Source: an uncultured Alphaproteobacteria bacterium (lineage in GTDB: Bacteria; Pseudomonadota; Alphaproteobacteria; RF32; CAG-239). From it: DNA of 64,000 nucleotides. Position 1 is the first letter of the stretch. Every line of letters begins with the position of its first letter. The stretch is from contig CAKQNT010000004.1 in NCBI GenBank assembly GCA_934255405.1, forward strand, positions 43,126 to 107,125, read 5' to 3'. The notes beneath the pieces are model-generated. The model saw only the letters and a list, made by a program, of their open reading frames with translations. It searched no databases and had not been told where the DNA came from. This document shows, in pieces, positions 40,247 through 49,537 of this stretch. The position numbers were made by a program, and so were the translations under genes.

Positions 40247-41050
40247 TTAATTAACTTCTGCACCGATTTCCGCCTTCAGCTCCTTGGACAAGCGCAACAA
40301 GTCCGCCCAGGCCTTGGCCTTTTGCCCCGGAGTACGCAGCAAATAAGCCGGATGAAAGCTGGCCATAACTCTGGCGGTCTTGCCGTTGGTTTTGGTATAT
40401 TCATACCAGTGTCCGCGCATTTTGCTGATGGTTTCGGCCATATTTAACAGCGAGTTTGCCGCACTGCCGCCCAATATAAATATATAGTCCGGATCAACCA
40501 AATCTATCTGACGTTTTAGAAACGGCAGGCATACGGCAATTTCAGAATCCAGCGGAGTGCGGTTTCCGGGCGGGCGCCAGGGTAAAATATTGCAGATATA
40601 ATATAAATCGCGATTCAGCCCGATGGCGGCGGTCATCTTGTCTAACAGCTGCCCCGACCGCCCGACGAAAGGCTTGCCGATGCGATCCTCGTCTGCCCCC
40701 GGAGCCTCGCCGATAAACATAACCCGAGCCTGAGGATTACCATCGCCAAACACGGTATGCGCAGCCGTAAGTTTGAGCGCACAGCCGTCAAAATTTTCAA
40801 CCGCGGCTCTAAGCTCCTCAAGCGTGGCGGCGGAATTGCAGGCATCATTGGCGCTTTGGCAGGCGCCGCCGGTATTTTGCGCCAAACCGGTTGTGGCAGG
40901 ACGCATAGTTGAAGAAACCGGCTGCTCAACTTTGGGCAACGCGCGCCCCAGAGGCGCAGGCGCAAAGGCAACATCGCCGCAAGTTTCATCAACTCCGGCG
41001 CACAAATACCATTCCAAAATCCGCCTTACATCCATATTTTCCGTCATCAT
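40247..41050 (-). CDS. Uracil-DNA glycosylase, family 4
   Basis: Removes uracil from DNA. The family-4 motifs are clear: IGEAPGADEDRIGKPFVGRSGQLLDKM (near 114-140), CNILPWRPPGNRTP and SFHPAYLLR near the C-terminus. Iron-sulfur ligands in the standard enzyme form a C-x2-C pair; here only FDGC is present at that place, as in many alphaproteobacterial versions. An N-terminal extension of about 80 low-complexity residues precedes the domain. With dut and thyA it forms part of uracil control. No clear Shine-Dalgarno. Confidence 0.92.
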   Translation of the reverse strand: MMTENMDVRRILEWYLCAGVDETCGDVAFAPAPLGRALPKVEQPVSSTMRPATTGLAQNTGGACQSANDACNSAATLEELRAAVENFDGCALKLTAAHTVFGDGNPQARVMFIGEAPGADEDRIGKPFVGRSGQLLDKMTAAIGLNRDLYYICNILPWRPPGNRTPLDSEIAVCLPFLKRQIDLVDPDYIFILGGSAANSLLNMAETISKMRGHWYEYTKTNGKTARVMASFHPAYLLRTPGQKAKAWADLLRLSKELKAEIGAEVN

Positions 41051-41190
41051 GACTGATAAAATAGCTTAATTCTCTTAATTTAACAAGATAAAACATTTAT
41101 TTGCACAAGGCGGTTAATTATATTTAATAAGCTGTTGCAGGTTTTGGAAAAACATATAATATAAAATTGTTTGCAAATGTAGGATTTATA

Positions 41191-42972
41191 ATGAATATGG
41201 CCAGATGGACTTTTTTAACAGGTTTATGCGCGGCAATTGCCGTGTTTGTTTCGTGCACCAGACCAGAAGTGCGCGAGGTTCAGATTGTAAAAAACGATGC
41301 TGTGTCTGAGGCAGCGCCGCGGCAGTCATACGGCGCATATCTGGCCGGACGAGTGGCTCACCTGCGCCGCGATTTTAACACCGCCTCTGACTACTATATC
41401 AAGGCGTTGCAGATTGACCCCAGCAACAAAGAGTTGGTTAGCCGTCTTTATCTGCTGCTGGTTTCAAAATCTCGAATTGATGAGGCCGCCGCTTATGCCA
41501 AACAAAATATTGCCAACGGAAGCAAAGATAATTTTGCCTACACCGTTATTGCCGTAAAAGATATGCATGACGGGAATTATCAACAGAGTATTGATGACAC
41601 CAAGCAATATGACAATCCTGCCTACAAAGAATTTATTGCCCCAATGCTCAATGCCTGGAATTATGTCGGGCTTAACCAACCGGACAAAGCGCTTAAGTCT
41701 TTGGATATTCTCAAAAAAGAAAGCGGGTTCAAAACCATTTATCACTTTCACGCCGGCATGATTAATGATTATTTTGGGCGCAACCGCGAGGCTCAAAAAC
41801 ACTACGACTTTATTATCAACAACGAAACCGCCGAGCTCTCCATGCGCTCTTTGGAAATCATTGCCAACTTCTATGTCCGCACCGATCAAAAAGACAAAGC
41901 AGTTGCTTTGGTTGATGGTTTTAATGACGAAAAAATTATTGCCGAAATGCTGCGGGCATTTGCCGCTAACATCAGAACATCTTCACCCAAAACCGCCAAG
42001 CCTTTGATTGCCACTCCCAGCGAGGGAGCGGCCGAGGCTTTGTTCTCAATTGCCGCAACATTCCGCTATGATGACATTATAGATGTGGCACACATGTTCA
42101 CCAGTCTGGCAATCTACCAAAATCCGCATTATGATTTGGCCAAACTTTTGCTGGCGGATATTTTGGAAGACCGCGGTATGTATGAAGACGCCAACGAGGT
42201 TTATGAAACCGTCAATAAAAACTCTCCGGCGTATTATGCCTCTCAACTCAAAATGGCGAATAACTTTATTAAGCTCAATGACTATGACAGCGCCGAACTG
42301 TTGCTCAAATCGCTCAGTTTGGATTATGACACGGCGCAGGTTTATCTGGATTTGGGCGATGTTCTTCGCATGAAAAACCGTCCGGAAGAGGCTATTGAAT
42401 ATTATCAAGAGGCCATCGAAAAGAGCGGCAACAACCCAAGTAGCTGGGTTTTGCACTATGCGCTCGGCGTTTCTTATGAACAATCCGGCAACTGGAAAAA
42501 AGCCGAAAAATCCCTGCTGAAAGCACAAAAATTGAGCAACAATCATTATCTGGTGCTAAACTATATCGGCTACACTTGGTTTAAACAGGGACACAACATT
42601 AATCAAGCTTTTGAGATGATTGTTGATGCTTATAATCAGGCGCCTGATGATGCAAATATTACCGATAGTCTGGGCTGGGCTTTGTATAACCTCGGATATT
42701 ATGGCATGGCGGAAAAATATCTGGAAAAAGCCACCGAATCCGCTCCTGCCAATGCGGTTATCAGCGATCATCTCGGCGATGTATATTGGTTTACCAAGCG
42801 CCGCAATGAGGCACGTTTCCAATGGCGGCACGCCCTTGATCTCAAAGATGAAAGCGGCGAACTAAACCGCAGTGAGGTCAAAAGTAAAATCGAAAATGGT
42901 ATCGCCTCTGCTCCGAACTATGCCTTTGACAAAGAGTTAGTTGAAAAACAGCTCCAACAACTCCCCAAATAA
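41191..42972 (+). CDS. TPR-repeat lipoprotein
   Basis: 593 residues with a signal peptide and probable lipobox FVSC (Cys near 18). The whole mature part is TPR-like helical hairpins: DYYIKALQIDPSNKELVSRLY near 60, AQVYLDLGDVLRMKNRPEEAIEYYQ near 395, and ANITDSLGWALYNLGYYGMAEKYLEKA near 490. Scaffold for protein complexes at the outer membrane; partner unknown. ATG 41191 with AGGAT upstream is preferred over a TTG at 41167. Confidence 0.85.
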   Translation: MNMARWTFLTGLCAAIAVFVSCTRPEVREVQIVKNDAVSEAAPRQSYGAYLAGRVAHLRRDFNTASDYYIKALQIDPSNKELVSRLYLLLVSKSRIDEAAAYAKQNIANGSKDNFAYTVIAVKDMHDGNYQQSIDDTKQYDNPAYKEFIAPMLNAWNYVGLNQPDKALKSLDILKKESGFKTIYHFHAGMINDYFGRNREAQKHYDFIINNETAELSMRSLEIIANFYVRTDQKDKAVALVDGFNDEKIIAEMLRAFAANIRTSSPKTAKPLIATPSEGAAEALFSIAATFRYDDIIDVAHMFTSLAIYQNPHYDLAKLLLADILEDRGMYEDANEVYETVNKNSPAYYASQLKMANNFIKLNDYDSAELLLKSLSLDYDTAQVYLDLGDVLRMKNRPEEAIEYYQEAIEKSGNNPSSWVLHYALGVSYEQSGNWKKAEKSLLKAQKLSNNHYLVLNYIGYTWFKQGHNINQAFEMIVDAYNQAPDDANITDSLGWALYNLGYYGMAEKYLEKATESAPANAVISDHLGDVYWFTKRRNEARFQWRHALDLKDESGELNRSEVKSKIENGIASAPNYAFDKELVEKQLQQLPK

Positions 42973-42989
42973 CCCGCAACGGCGCTGCG

Positions 42990-43440
42990 AACGCGCACAG
43001 CGATAGGCAAGCTGTTACTCGCTGGGCAGCGCCCAGTGGCGTTAGCAAGCTGTTTCTCGCTTGCTCGCCGTTGGCTCGGCGCTCGGGATAGTGCCCATTT
43101 AAAAATTTAATTCTAATAAGCCTTTCCCCTTGACGGGGAAAGGTTTGGATAGGGGTGAAATTATAGCCGAAGCAATCCATTTTTGCCTCAAGATAAAGAT
43201 GGATTGCTTCTCGCGGCTATCGCCGCTCACGCAAGGACTTTGCTCCTTTATTTGCACTATCTCTATCCTCCCCCTTGACGGGGGAGGTTTGGTGGGGGTG
43301 GTAAAATAACAAATTATGTGATAAAGATGGATTGCTTCTCGCGGCTACCGCCGCTCACGCAATGACCTTGCTCTATTTTTCACCCCCCTCACCTATCATT
43401 CTCGGGCTTGACCCGAGAATCTAGGTGATAATATTGCTGA
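42990..43440. repeat. Intergenic repeats and REP-like palindromes
   Basis: No gene in this stretch of about 470 bp. From 43081 it repeats the block at 29211. REP-like palindromes with CCCCTTGACGGGG (near 43135) and CCCCCTTGACGGGGG (near 43275) are present. A 50-bp unit, GATAAAGATGGATTGCTTCT then CGCGGCTAYCGCCGCTCACG, occurs at about 43191-43243 and 43318-43362. ATTCTCGGG / CCCGAGAAT (43404-43426) may terminate the 43444 gene. Confidence 0.7.
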
Positions 43441-43443
43441 CTG

Positions 43444-45774
43444 TTATTCTCTGCAGCGTTTTAATGCGGTGAAGAGAGCATCACTTTCATAATTAGTAAT
43501 ATCAACAACATCCTCGTTTTTTTTGTCCTTGGTTGCCCACTGCGTAAACCTCCCGCTTCCGCCATAGGGATTATCAGGATTAAAGTTGCCGACACTGCCT
43601 TCGGAGCTAAAGGTTAAATCCTTGAGGTTGATAATCTTGACTGAACCGGAAACTGTCGATACAGCAACAATTATTCCGACCGCCTGCTTGCTCCCGTCAT
43701 AATCCTCAGCCGAGCCCCAAGTTTTGTCGGCATACATCACATCGCCGATTTTTGGCGCGGCTACGCCGCCGCTACCGCCTTCGGCGGAAAGGGTTAAAGG
43801 GTTAAAGCAATTTTCTAAAAGCTGAAAAGACCTGACGTTATTGGTATGATGCTCCTTATAGTCGGTACCACGACCGCCAATACTTGGATGGAATATCCAA
43901 GAAGTGTTATTGTTCCTCTCAGAAGACGACCAATAGTAGTCTTTGGTTAAGGCTTTAGCGTCAGCGCCTTTTCCTCCCAAAGTTGTGAGTGCCGCATTGA
44001 TTTTGGCTTTATTGTCGCCAACAGCCCCGCTGTCGCCGGTGCCGCCGGTTATTTTCGACACATCAGTGCCATAAAAATCTATCCATTCGCCAATAGCGGG
44101 CAAATACCATTGACCTTGTCCAAACGCGCCGTTCTTGTCGCCGACGTAGAATTGTGTTGTGGCGTAGGCTGCTAAAGCCTTATTGCCAAGCTGGGCCACT
44201 ATCTTTTGGGTATTGCTTTTGCCGTCAAATAAGCCAGATAACTCAGCGTTAGTAAAAGGACAAATAGGCTTCTCCTTAGTAGCACATGTTTTGAGCATGG
44301 TCTTAAGCTTGTCACTGCTATAATTAGGTACAGCAGTAACATTTACTTCTCTCTTATCATACGGTGCCCAAACACTCTCTTCATACATGCCGCCATAAGG
44401 ATTATCAGCATCAAAGTTGCCGCTGCTGTCTGTGGTGCTGAAAGTCAAATTTTTAAGGCTGATAATTTTAACCGAGTTATCTGTTTTATCAACCGAGACA
44501 ATTATTCCAACCGGTTTCTTACTACTTCCGCTGTAATACTCATCTGCACTGCCCCAAGTTTTATCGTCATACATAACCAGTCCGACAGCAGGAAATGCGT
44601 AATTATATTGTGCATTGAAACATTTTTCAATTTCCAAGAACGGGCGAACATAAGTATGATCTGAATAATCTTTTAGGGCATAAGAGCGGTTACCCGAACC
44701 ATTGGCAGAAGAAGCAGTTAGTGTCCAGACATGATTCGCAGCATTTTCTGATGACGACCAATAACTATCCGACAGAATATCAGTATCAATACCCTTGTCA
44801 TACAGAGCTGTAAGGACGTCATTAATTTCTTTCAGGTAGCCACCAGTTGCACCGCTTGTGCCGCTGCCAGAAGTTATCTGATCCGGATCAACGCCATACA
44901 TATCAACCAGTTCGCCAATACTCGGCAGATACCATTTGCCTTGTCCAAAATCACCATTCTTATCACCGACATAATATTGATTAGCCGCGGTTGCCGCCAG
45001 CGCATCTGCTCCCAGCTGGCTGATGATTGCCGTGGTATTGCTTTTGCCATCATAAATATCCGCACAAGTATCGGTCATGGATTCCGGCGCATCTCCGCAT
45101 TCATAGCATAAATCTGTGCAACCGCTGACTTCTTTGCCGACAGCACAGCCATATCGACAATCGGAACGCGCTTGGCCGGTTTGCGTCAAATAGGCGCAGT
45201 TATCCTGACAGCCATTAGTATCGCAATAGTCGGTGCAATTTGCTTCTTTGGAGGCCGTGCAGTTATGTCCATCACCTTTGGCTTGACAATCTTCTACCGT
45301 AATATTATCCGGTTTGCACTCCGGTTTGACACAGGCATAGTGCTTGGTGCCATCTGGCTTGTCATCGCAATAATTATTTATATCCGGAATAAAACCATAT
45401 TGGCAGCCTCCGGTTGTCGAAGTGGTCGGATACAATGTTGTGTCACAACTGCAGCTTTTATATTTGCCTTTGCATTGATCGGATAAAATATAAGGTGGGG
45501 TTGGACAATCGGCAGAACTGTATTTATACTCGCTCTCACAGGCACAAGTGTAGCAGGTTAGACCGGAAGCCGGATATACTACGCTGCAGGTCATACCGCT
45601 TTGAATTGAATTATACAATCCATAAGGGGAACAGGTGATGATGTTGTTTTGCTTATCTGTATCTTGGATACGACGCTCAAGGCCGGCTCCTTGATAATCA
45701 GGCAGAAAATATGACCTTGCCAAAGCCAATGTGCTGGTTAAAACCAATGCTAATGTCAACAATACCCTGCGCAT
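43444..45774 (-). CDS. Cysteine-rich exported protein with two DUF1566/lectin-like modules
   Basis: 776 residues. Signal peptide ending ALA (near 19), then YFLPDYQGAGLERR, the DYQ-family start, and a Cys-rich region (about 40-230). Two modules follow (about 250-500 and 510-770), each with VGDKNG..FGQG.WYLP.IGE, YWSSSE, a variable patch (about 340-372 and 620-646), VR.F and a downstream VMY.DKTWGSA block and GNF..DNPYGG. Module 2 closely resembles the flagellin module at DNA level. The protein is probably surface exposed and may bind ligands; this is inference. Single gene. Confidence 0.8.
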   Translation of the reverse strand: MRRVLLTLALVLTSTLALARSYFLPDYQGAGLERRIQDTDKQNNIITCSPYGLYNSIQSGMTCSVVYPASGLTCYTCACESEYKYSSADCPTPPYILSDQCKGKYKSCSCDTTLYPTTSTTGGCQYGFIPDINNYCDDKPDGTKHYACVKPECKPDNITVEDCQAKGDGHNCTASKEANCTDYCDTNGCQDNCAYLTQTGQARSDCRYGCAVGKEVSGCTDLCYECGDAPESMTDTCADIYDGKSNTTAIISQLGADALAATAANQYYVGDKNGDFGQGKWYLPSIGELVDMYGVDPDQITSGSGTSGATGGYLKEINDVLTALYDKGIDTDILSDSYWSSSENAANHVWTLTASSANGSGNRSYALKDYSDHTYVRPFLEIEKCFNAQYNYAFPAVGLVMYDDKTWGSADEYYSGSSKKPVGIIVSVDKTDNSVKIISLKNLTFSTTDSSGNFDADNPYGGMYEESVWAPYDKREVNVTAVPNYSSDKLKTMLKTCATKEKPICPFTNAELSGLFDGKSNTQKIVAQLGNKALAAYATTQFYVGDKNGAFGQGQWYLPAIGEWIDFYGTDVSKITGGTGDSGAVGDNKAKINAALTTLGGKGADAKALTKDYYWSSSERNNNTSWIFHPSIGGRGTDYKEHHTNNVRSFQLLENCFNPLTLSAEGGSGGVAAPKIGDVMYADKTWGSAEDYDGSKQAVGIIVAVSTVSGSVKIINLKDLTFSSEGSVGNFNPDNPYGGSGRFTQWATKDKKNEDVVDITNYESDALFTALKRCRE

Positions 45775-45875
45775 GTCGCCACTCCTATGTATACAATATT
45801 GTTAATATTCTAACATAGAAGTTGTTACTTGTAAACCACCAATTATAGGCGATGGACAAATAAAAACAAGCTACA

Positions 45876-45903
45876 AAAAAGCCGCTCGATAATGAGCGGC
45901 TTT
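45876..45903 (-). terminator. Terminator of clpX
   Basis: AAAGCCGCTC / GAGCGGCTTT stem with T6 on minus. Confidence 0.8.
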
Positions 45904-45911
45904 GAGGTTGG

Positions 45912-47192
45912 TTAAGAGGCTTTTTTGTCCTCTTTATGGTCCTTCTTATTTAAGATAAATTTGGGAGCCTTGCCGTTATTGATTACATTTTCATCAATGA
46001 TGATTTCCGCAACATCTTTTTTATCGGGGATATCATACATCAGCTCCAGCAGATTGTCTTCCATAATGGCTCGCAATCCGCGGGCGCCGGTTTTGCGCTC
46101 AATCGCTTTCTTGGCAATGGCTCGCAGCGCCTCTGGTGTAAATGTTAATTTGACACCTTCCATATCAAACATGCAGACATACTGCTTAACCAGAGCGTTT
46201 TTGGGCTCGGTCAAAACTCTGACCAGAGCGTCTTCATCCAAATCACTCAGGGTGGCGATAATCGGCAAACGACCAATAAACTCGGGAATCAGACCGTATT
46301 TAAGCAAATCTTCCGGCTGAACATCTTTGATAATATCGCCGATGCCGCGCTCCTCTTTGGCCGCAACTTTGGCTCCGAAGCCGATAGAGGTTTCTTTGCC
46401 GCGACGGCTGACAATCTTCTCCAATCCGGCAAAAGCACCGCCGCAGATAAACAAGATATTGGTGGTGTCTACGTGCAAAAACTCCTGTTGCGGATGTTTG
46501 CGCCCGCCTTGGGGCGGAACATTGGCAACCGTGCCCTCAATAATCTTAAGCAACGCCTGTTGCACGCCCTCTCCCGAGACATCTCGAGTAATAGAGGGGC
46601 CATCGGTTTTGCGGGTAATCTTGTCAATCTCATCAATATAAACAATGCCGCGCTGAGCCTTGTCAATATCGTAATTGGCATTCTGTACCAGTTTCAAAAT
46701 GATGTTTTCAACGTCTTCGCCTACGTAACCGGCCTCGGTTAGAGTGGTGGCATCGGCAATGGCAAACGGAACATCCAAAATCTTGGCTAAAGTCTGAGCC
46801 AGCAAAGTTTTGCCGCTTCCGGTGGAGCCGATAAGCACAACGTTGGATTTGGCAATATCTACATCTTTGTTGCTCTTTTGCGAATTGAGGCGTTTGTAGT
46901 GGTTATAAACCGCAACCGAAAGCACCTTTTTGGCGTGATCCTGCCCGATTACATATTGATCCAAAAACTCTTTGATTTTGGAGGGAGATGGTAGAGAAGA
47001 GCCTGTGGAGTTGATGCTCTCGGACTTTTTCTCCGCGGCAAATTCTTCGGCCACAATGCTGGTGCAAACATCAATGCACTCGTCGCAGATATATACACCG
47101 CGACCGGCAATCAGTTTTTTAACCTCATTCTGGCTCTTGCCACAAAAAGAGCAGTGCAACAAACCGTCTTCATTTTTGGTATCTTCTGTCAT
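45912..47192 (-). CDS. clpX: ATP-dependent Clp protease ATPase subunit ClpX
   Basis: AAA+ unfoldase that feeds tagged proteins to ClpP. The N-terminal zinc domain has CSFCGKSQ...CDECIDVC. Walker A is GSTGSGKTLLAQTLA (near 115), Walker B is GIVYIDEIDKI (near 180), and the pore loop GYVGEDVEN is near 150. Sensor 2 GARGLRAIMED is near 363. Length 426 is normal. It is 9 bp after clpP. Together with SspB it would degrade tmRNA-tagged proteins. Confidence 0.98.
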   Translation of the reverse strand: MTEDTKNEDGLLHCSFCGKSQNEVKKLIAGRGVYICDECIDVCTSIVAEEFAAEKKSESINSTGSSLPSPSKIKEFLDQYVIGQDHAKKVLSVAVYNHYKRLNSQKSNKDVDIAKSNVVLIGSTGSGKTLLAQTLAKILDVPFAIADATTLTEAGYVGEDVENIILKLVQNANYDIDKAQRGIVYIDEIDKITRKTDGPSITRDVSGEGVQQALLKIIEGTVANVPPQGGRKHPQQEFLHVDTTNILFICGGAFAGLEKIVSRRGKETSIGFGAKVAAKEERGIGDIIKDVQPEDLLKYGLIPEFIGRLPIIATLSDLDEDALVRVLTEPKNALVKQYVCMFDMEGVKLTFTPEALRAIAKKAIERKTGARGLRAIMEDNLLELMYDIPDKKDVAEIIIDENVINNGKAPKFILNKKDHKEDKKAS

Positions 47193-47201
47193 AGCAAAAT
47201 C

Positions 47202-47819
47202 CTATTTCAAAATATCTTCGCGAGAGGTTACAATATGGTCAATAAGCCCAAATTTTTTGGCCTCTTCCGGAGTCATAAAGTTATCTCGCTCCATCGCTTT
47301 TTCAATGACCGAAAGTTTCTGTCCGGTCTTGTCGGCATAGATTTTGTTCAGGCGTTTTTTCATATCCAAAATCAGTCTGGTGCGAATTTCCATATCGGTA
47401 GCCTGCCCCTGAAATCCACCGGACGGCTGGTGAATCATAATCTGAGAATTGGGCAGAGAAAAACGCTTACCCTTGGCGCCGGCGGTCAAAAGCAGCGAGC
47501 CCATAGAGCAAGCCTGTCCGATGCAAAGAGTGTTTACATCACAGCTGATATATTGCATGGTGTCATACATAGCCATACCGGCGGTAACAGAACCACCAGG
47601 GGAATTTATATAAAAGAAAATATCTTTTTTGGGATTTTCTGATTCCAAAAACAGCAACTGCGCGCATACCAGAGAAGAAACCTCGTCATTTACCTCGCCG
47701 GTCAAAAATATAATTCGCTCTTTGAGCAAGCGAGAATAAATATCAAACGAGCGCTCGCCTTTGGAGGTTTGTTCAATCACCATCGGCACAAGTGCATTGT
47801 CATAAATATTGCCAATCAT
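47202..47819 (-). CDS. clpP: ATP-dependent Clp protease proteolytic subunit ClpP
   Basis: Serine protease forming the tetradecameric chamber of ClpXP. Catalytic Ser is in QACSMGSLLLTAG (near 98), His in MIHQPSGGFQGQATD (near 123) and Asp in RDNFMTPEEAKKFGLIDHI (near 172). Length 205 is normal. Second to last of the tig-region genes; clpX follows at 9 bp. A poorly conserved gap of 82 bp separates it from the OpgB-like gene. Confidence 0.98.
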   Translation of the reverse strand: MIGNIYDNALVPMVIEQTSKGERSFDIYSRLLKERIIFLTGEVNDEVSSLVCAQLLFLESENPKKDIFFYINSPGGSVTAGMAMYDTMQYISCDVNTLCIGQACSMGSLLLTAGAKGKRFSLPNSQIMIHQPSGGFQGQATDMEIRTRLILDMKKRLNKIYADKTGQKLSVIEKAMERDNFMTPEEAKKFGLIDHIVTSREDILK

Positions 47820-47901
47820 AGCACACCTTTCAATAATTCAATCTGAGATATTATATATACAATATATTCAATAAATTGTTAAGAAAAGAGAAATTTTGAG
47901 G

Positions 47902-49317
47902 CTATTTTACAAATGATTTGTAGTATTTGCCGCGCCCATACAGATTTTTATTAAGCTCCTTAACTCCAATTTGCTCAATAAGAGTCTGTTGCTCCGCAGG
48001 AGCAAACGCAGAAACCCCCAATCCGGCTCGATGATGAGGCAAAACCATCCCCAAGCTTTCTAAAATAGTCGGGTACAAGTCCAGAGTGGTAATCATTCGA
48101 TTAGTGCTCCCCTGCGGCTGAACACGAGAGTTTACAAACAGATTATATATCGCCGCCCCATGGTTATTAGCCCAAAACTTATCGTCTTCATCATTAAATT
48201 TAAGCTCCCATTTCTGATGATCGCCCAACACAATCAAAACGGTGTTGGCGGCAAACGATTGACGCTTAAACCAATCAACAAATTCTGCCGCCTGTTTATC
48301 GGCACAACTAAACACATCGGCAATATTTTGAGACGAACCGGAGCATTGCGGCGCAAGTTTGGCATAAGGACTATGAGTATCTATGGTTTCCATAGCGGCA
48401 AAAAACGGCTTCTTTTGCCGGGCAAGAGATAATATTTTTTGTTTGAACAAAGAATATACCTGAACATCAGGCAAGCCCCACGCATTGGTATTGTCTTTTA
48501 GTATATCGGAGGATAATGTTTCGCACCCGACAATGTCTGCTGAAGCAAATTTGTGATTGCGCAAAAAGATATCAAGTCCGGCAAATTTGACCGAAGAGCC
48601 TTTGATAAAAAACAAAGAATAACCATTTGCGGCTAAAATATCCGGCAAACAAACAGCATTTGGCAAAAATAAATTTTCTTTTTTATCGGGAACCGCCGTG
48701 TTAGAAAGCGGAATTCCACACCAACCCCCAACTATCGCCCCCATGGTGTAATATGTGCCGATAGTTCCGTATTGCCGGCTAAAACTAATATTTTCATTAG
48801 CCAATTCAGTAAGTTGCTCCAGCACATTGCGCTTATTGTCAGCAGTATCTTTTATCTCGCGCTCCATTGATTCTAAATACAACAAAATCAGATTTGGTCT
48901 TTCGCTACCCCTAAACTCCGCACCGACTTTTGCGTAGTTTCGCTCATAAATTTCATCTTCATTAAACGAGCTTCTAATATATGAAAAGAAACCGATATTG
49001 TATAAAAATGCCACAAAAAACGGCACACTTGCCAGCGCCAAAGCAACAAACCTAATTCGGCGCAAATATTTAGAAACCAGCCAATAGACAAACGCACTGC
49101 TGATTAATGTCCAGACCAGCATATAGGTTACAATGATACTGACGGCGTCTCCGTAAAAAATCGCACGGAAATAGCGAAGATGATACAATATGCTGTCCAT
49201 ACTCAAATTATAGAAAAATGCCGACAATATACACAGTTCCGCCGCAAGCGACAAAAACACCGCCAACAATACAGCAACAAATTCTTTGAGTATGATTTTA
49301 AATATTTTATTAGTCAT
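47902..49317 (-). CDS. Phosphoglycerol transferase / LTA-synthase-like sulfatase
   Basis: Membrane enzyme with about five N-terminal helices (residues about 8-125) and an alkaline-phosphatase-fold domain outside. The metal/catalytic residues appear as LILLYLESMER (Glu, near 146), the nucleophile Thr in IGTYYTMGAIVGGWCGIPL (near 188), ETIDTHSPY (near 311) and LGDHQKWEL (near 368). The WCGIPL motif favours the OpgB/MdoB branch, which transfers phosphoglycerol to periplasmic glucans. It lies between tig and clpP, breaking the usual tig-clpP order. Confidence 0.8.
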   Translation of the reverse strand: MTNKIFKIILKEFVAVLLAVFLSLAAELCILSAFFYNLSMDSILYHLRYFRAIFYGDAVSIIVTYMLVWTLISSAFVYWLVSKYLRRIRFVALALASVPFFVAFLYNIGFFSYIRSSFNEDEIYERNYAKVGAEFRGSERPNLILLYLESMEREIKDTADNKRNVLEQLTELANENISFSRQYGTIGTYYTMGAIVGGWCGIPLSNTAVPDKKENLFLPNAVCLPDILAANGYSLFFIKGSSVKFAGLDIFLRNHKFASADIVGCETLSSDILKDNTNAWGLPDVQVYSLFKQKILSLARQKKPFFAAMETIDTHSPYAKLAPQCSGSSQNIADVFSCADKQAAEFVDWFKRQSFAANTVLIVLGDHQKWELKFNDEDDKFWANNHGAAIYNLFVNSRVQPQGSTNRMITTLDLYPTILESLGMVLPHHRAGLGVSAFAPAEQQTLIEQIGVKELNKNLYGRGKYYKSFVK

Positions 49318-49483
49318 ATACCTTTTTACCTATGCCGGAAGAATCCTCTTGCAAGCCCCAAAGCAAAAACGACATCACGCTGAGTCAACACAAATATTTA
49401 GACACCGCAAACCTTTGCCGCTCATGCTGTCAAATATTAGCGCAGCGCGCCAATATTGTCACAGTCTCTATTTGTTTTTCCAC

Positions 49484-49517
49484 AAAAAAGAGCACTCCGA
49501 CATCAAGCCGGAGTGCT
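49484..49517 (-). terminator. Terminator of tig
   Basis: AGCACTCCG / CGGAGTGCT stem followed by T6 on minus. Confidence 0.8.
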
Positions 49518-49537
49518 GCAATTTTTGCTTATACCGA

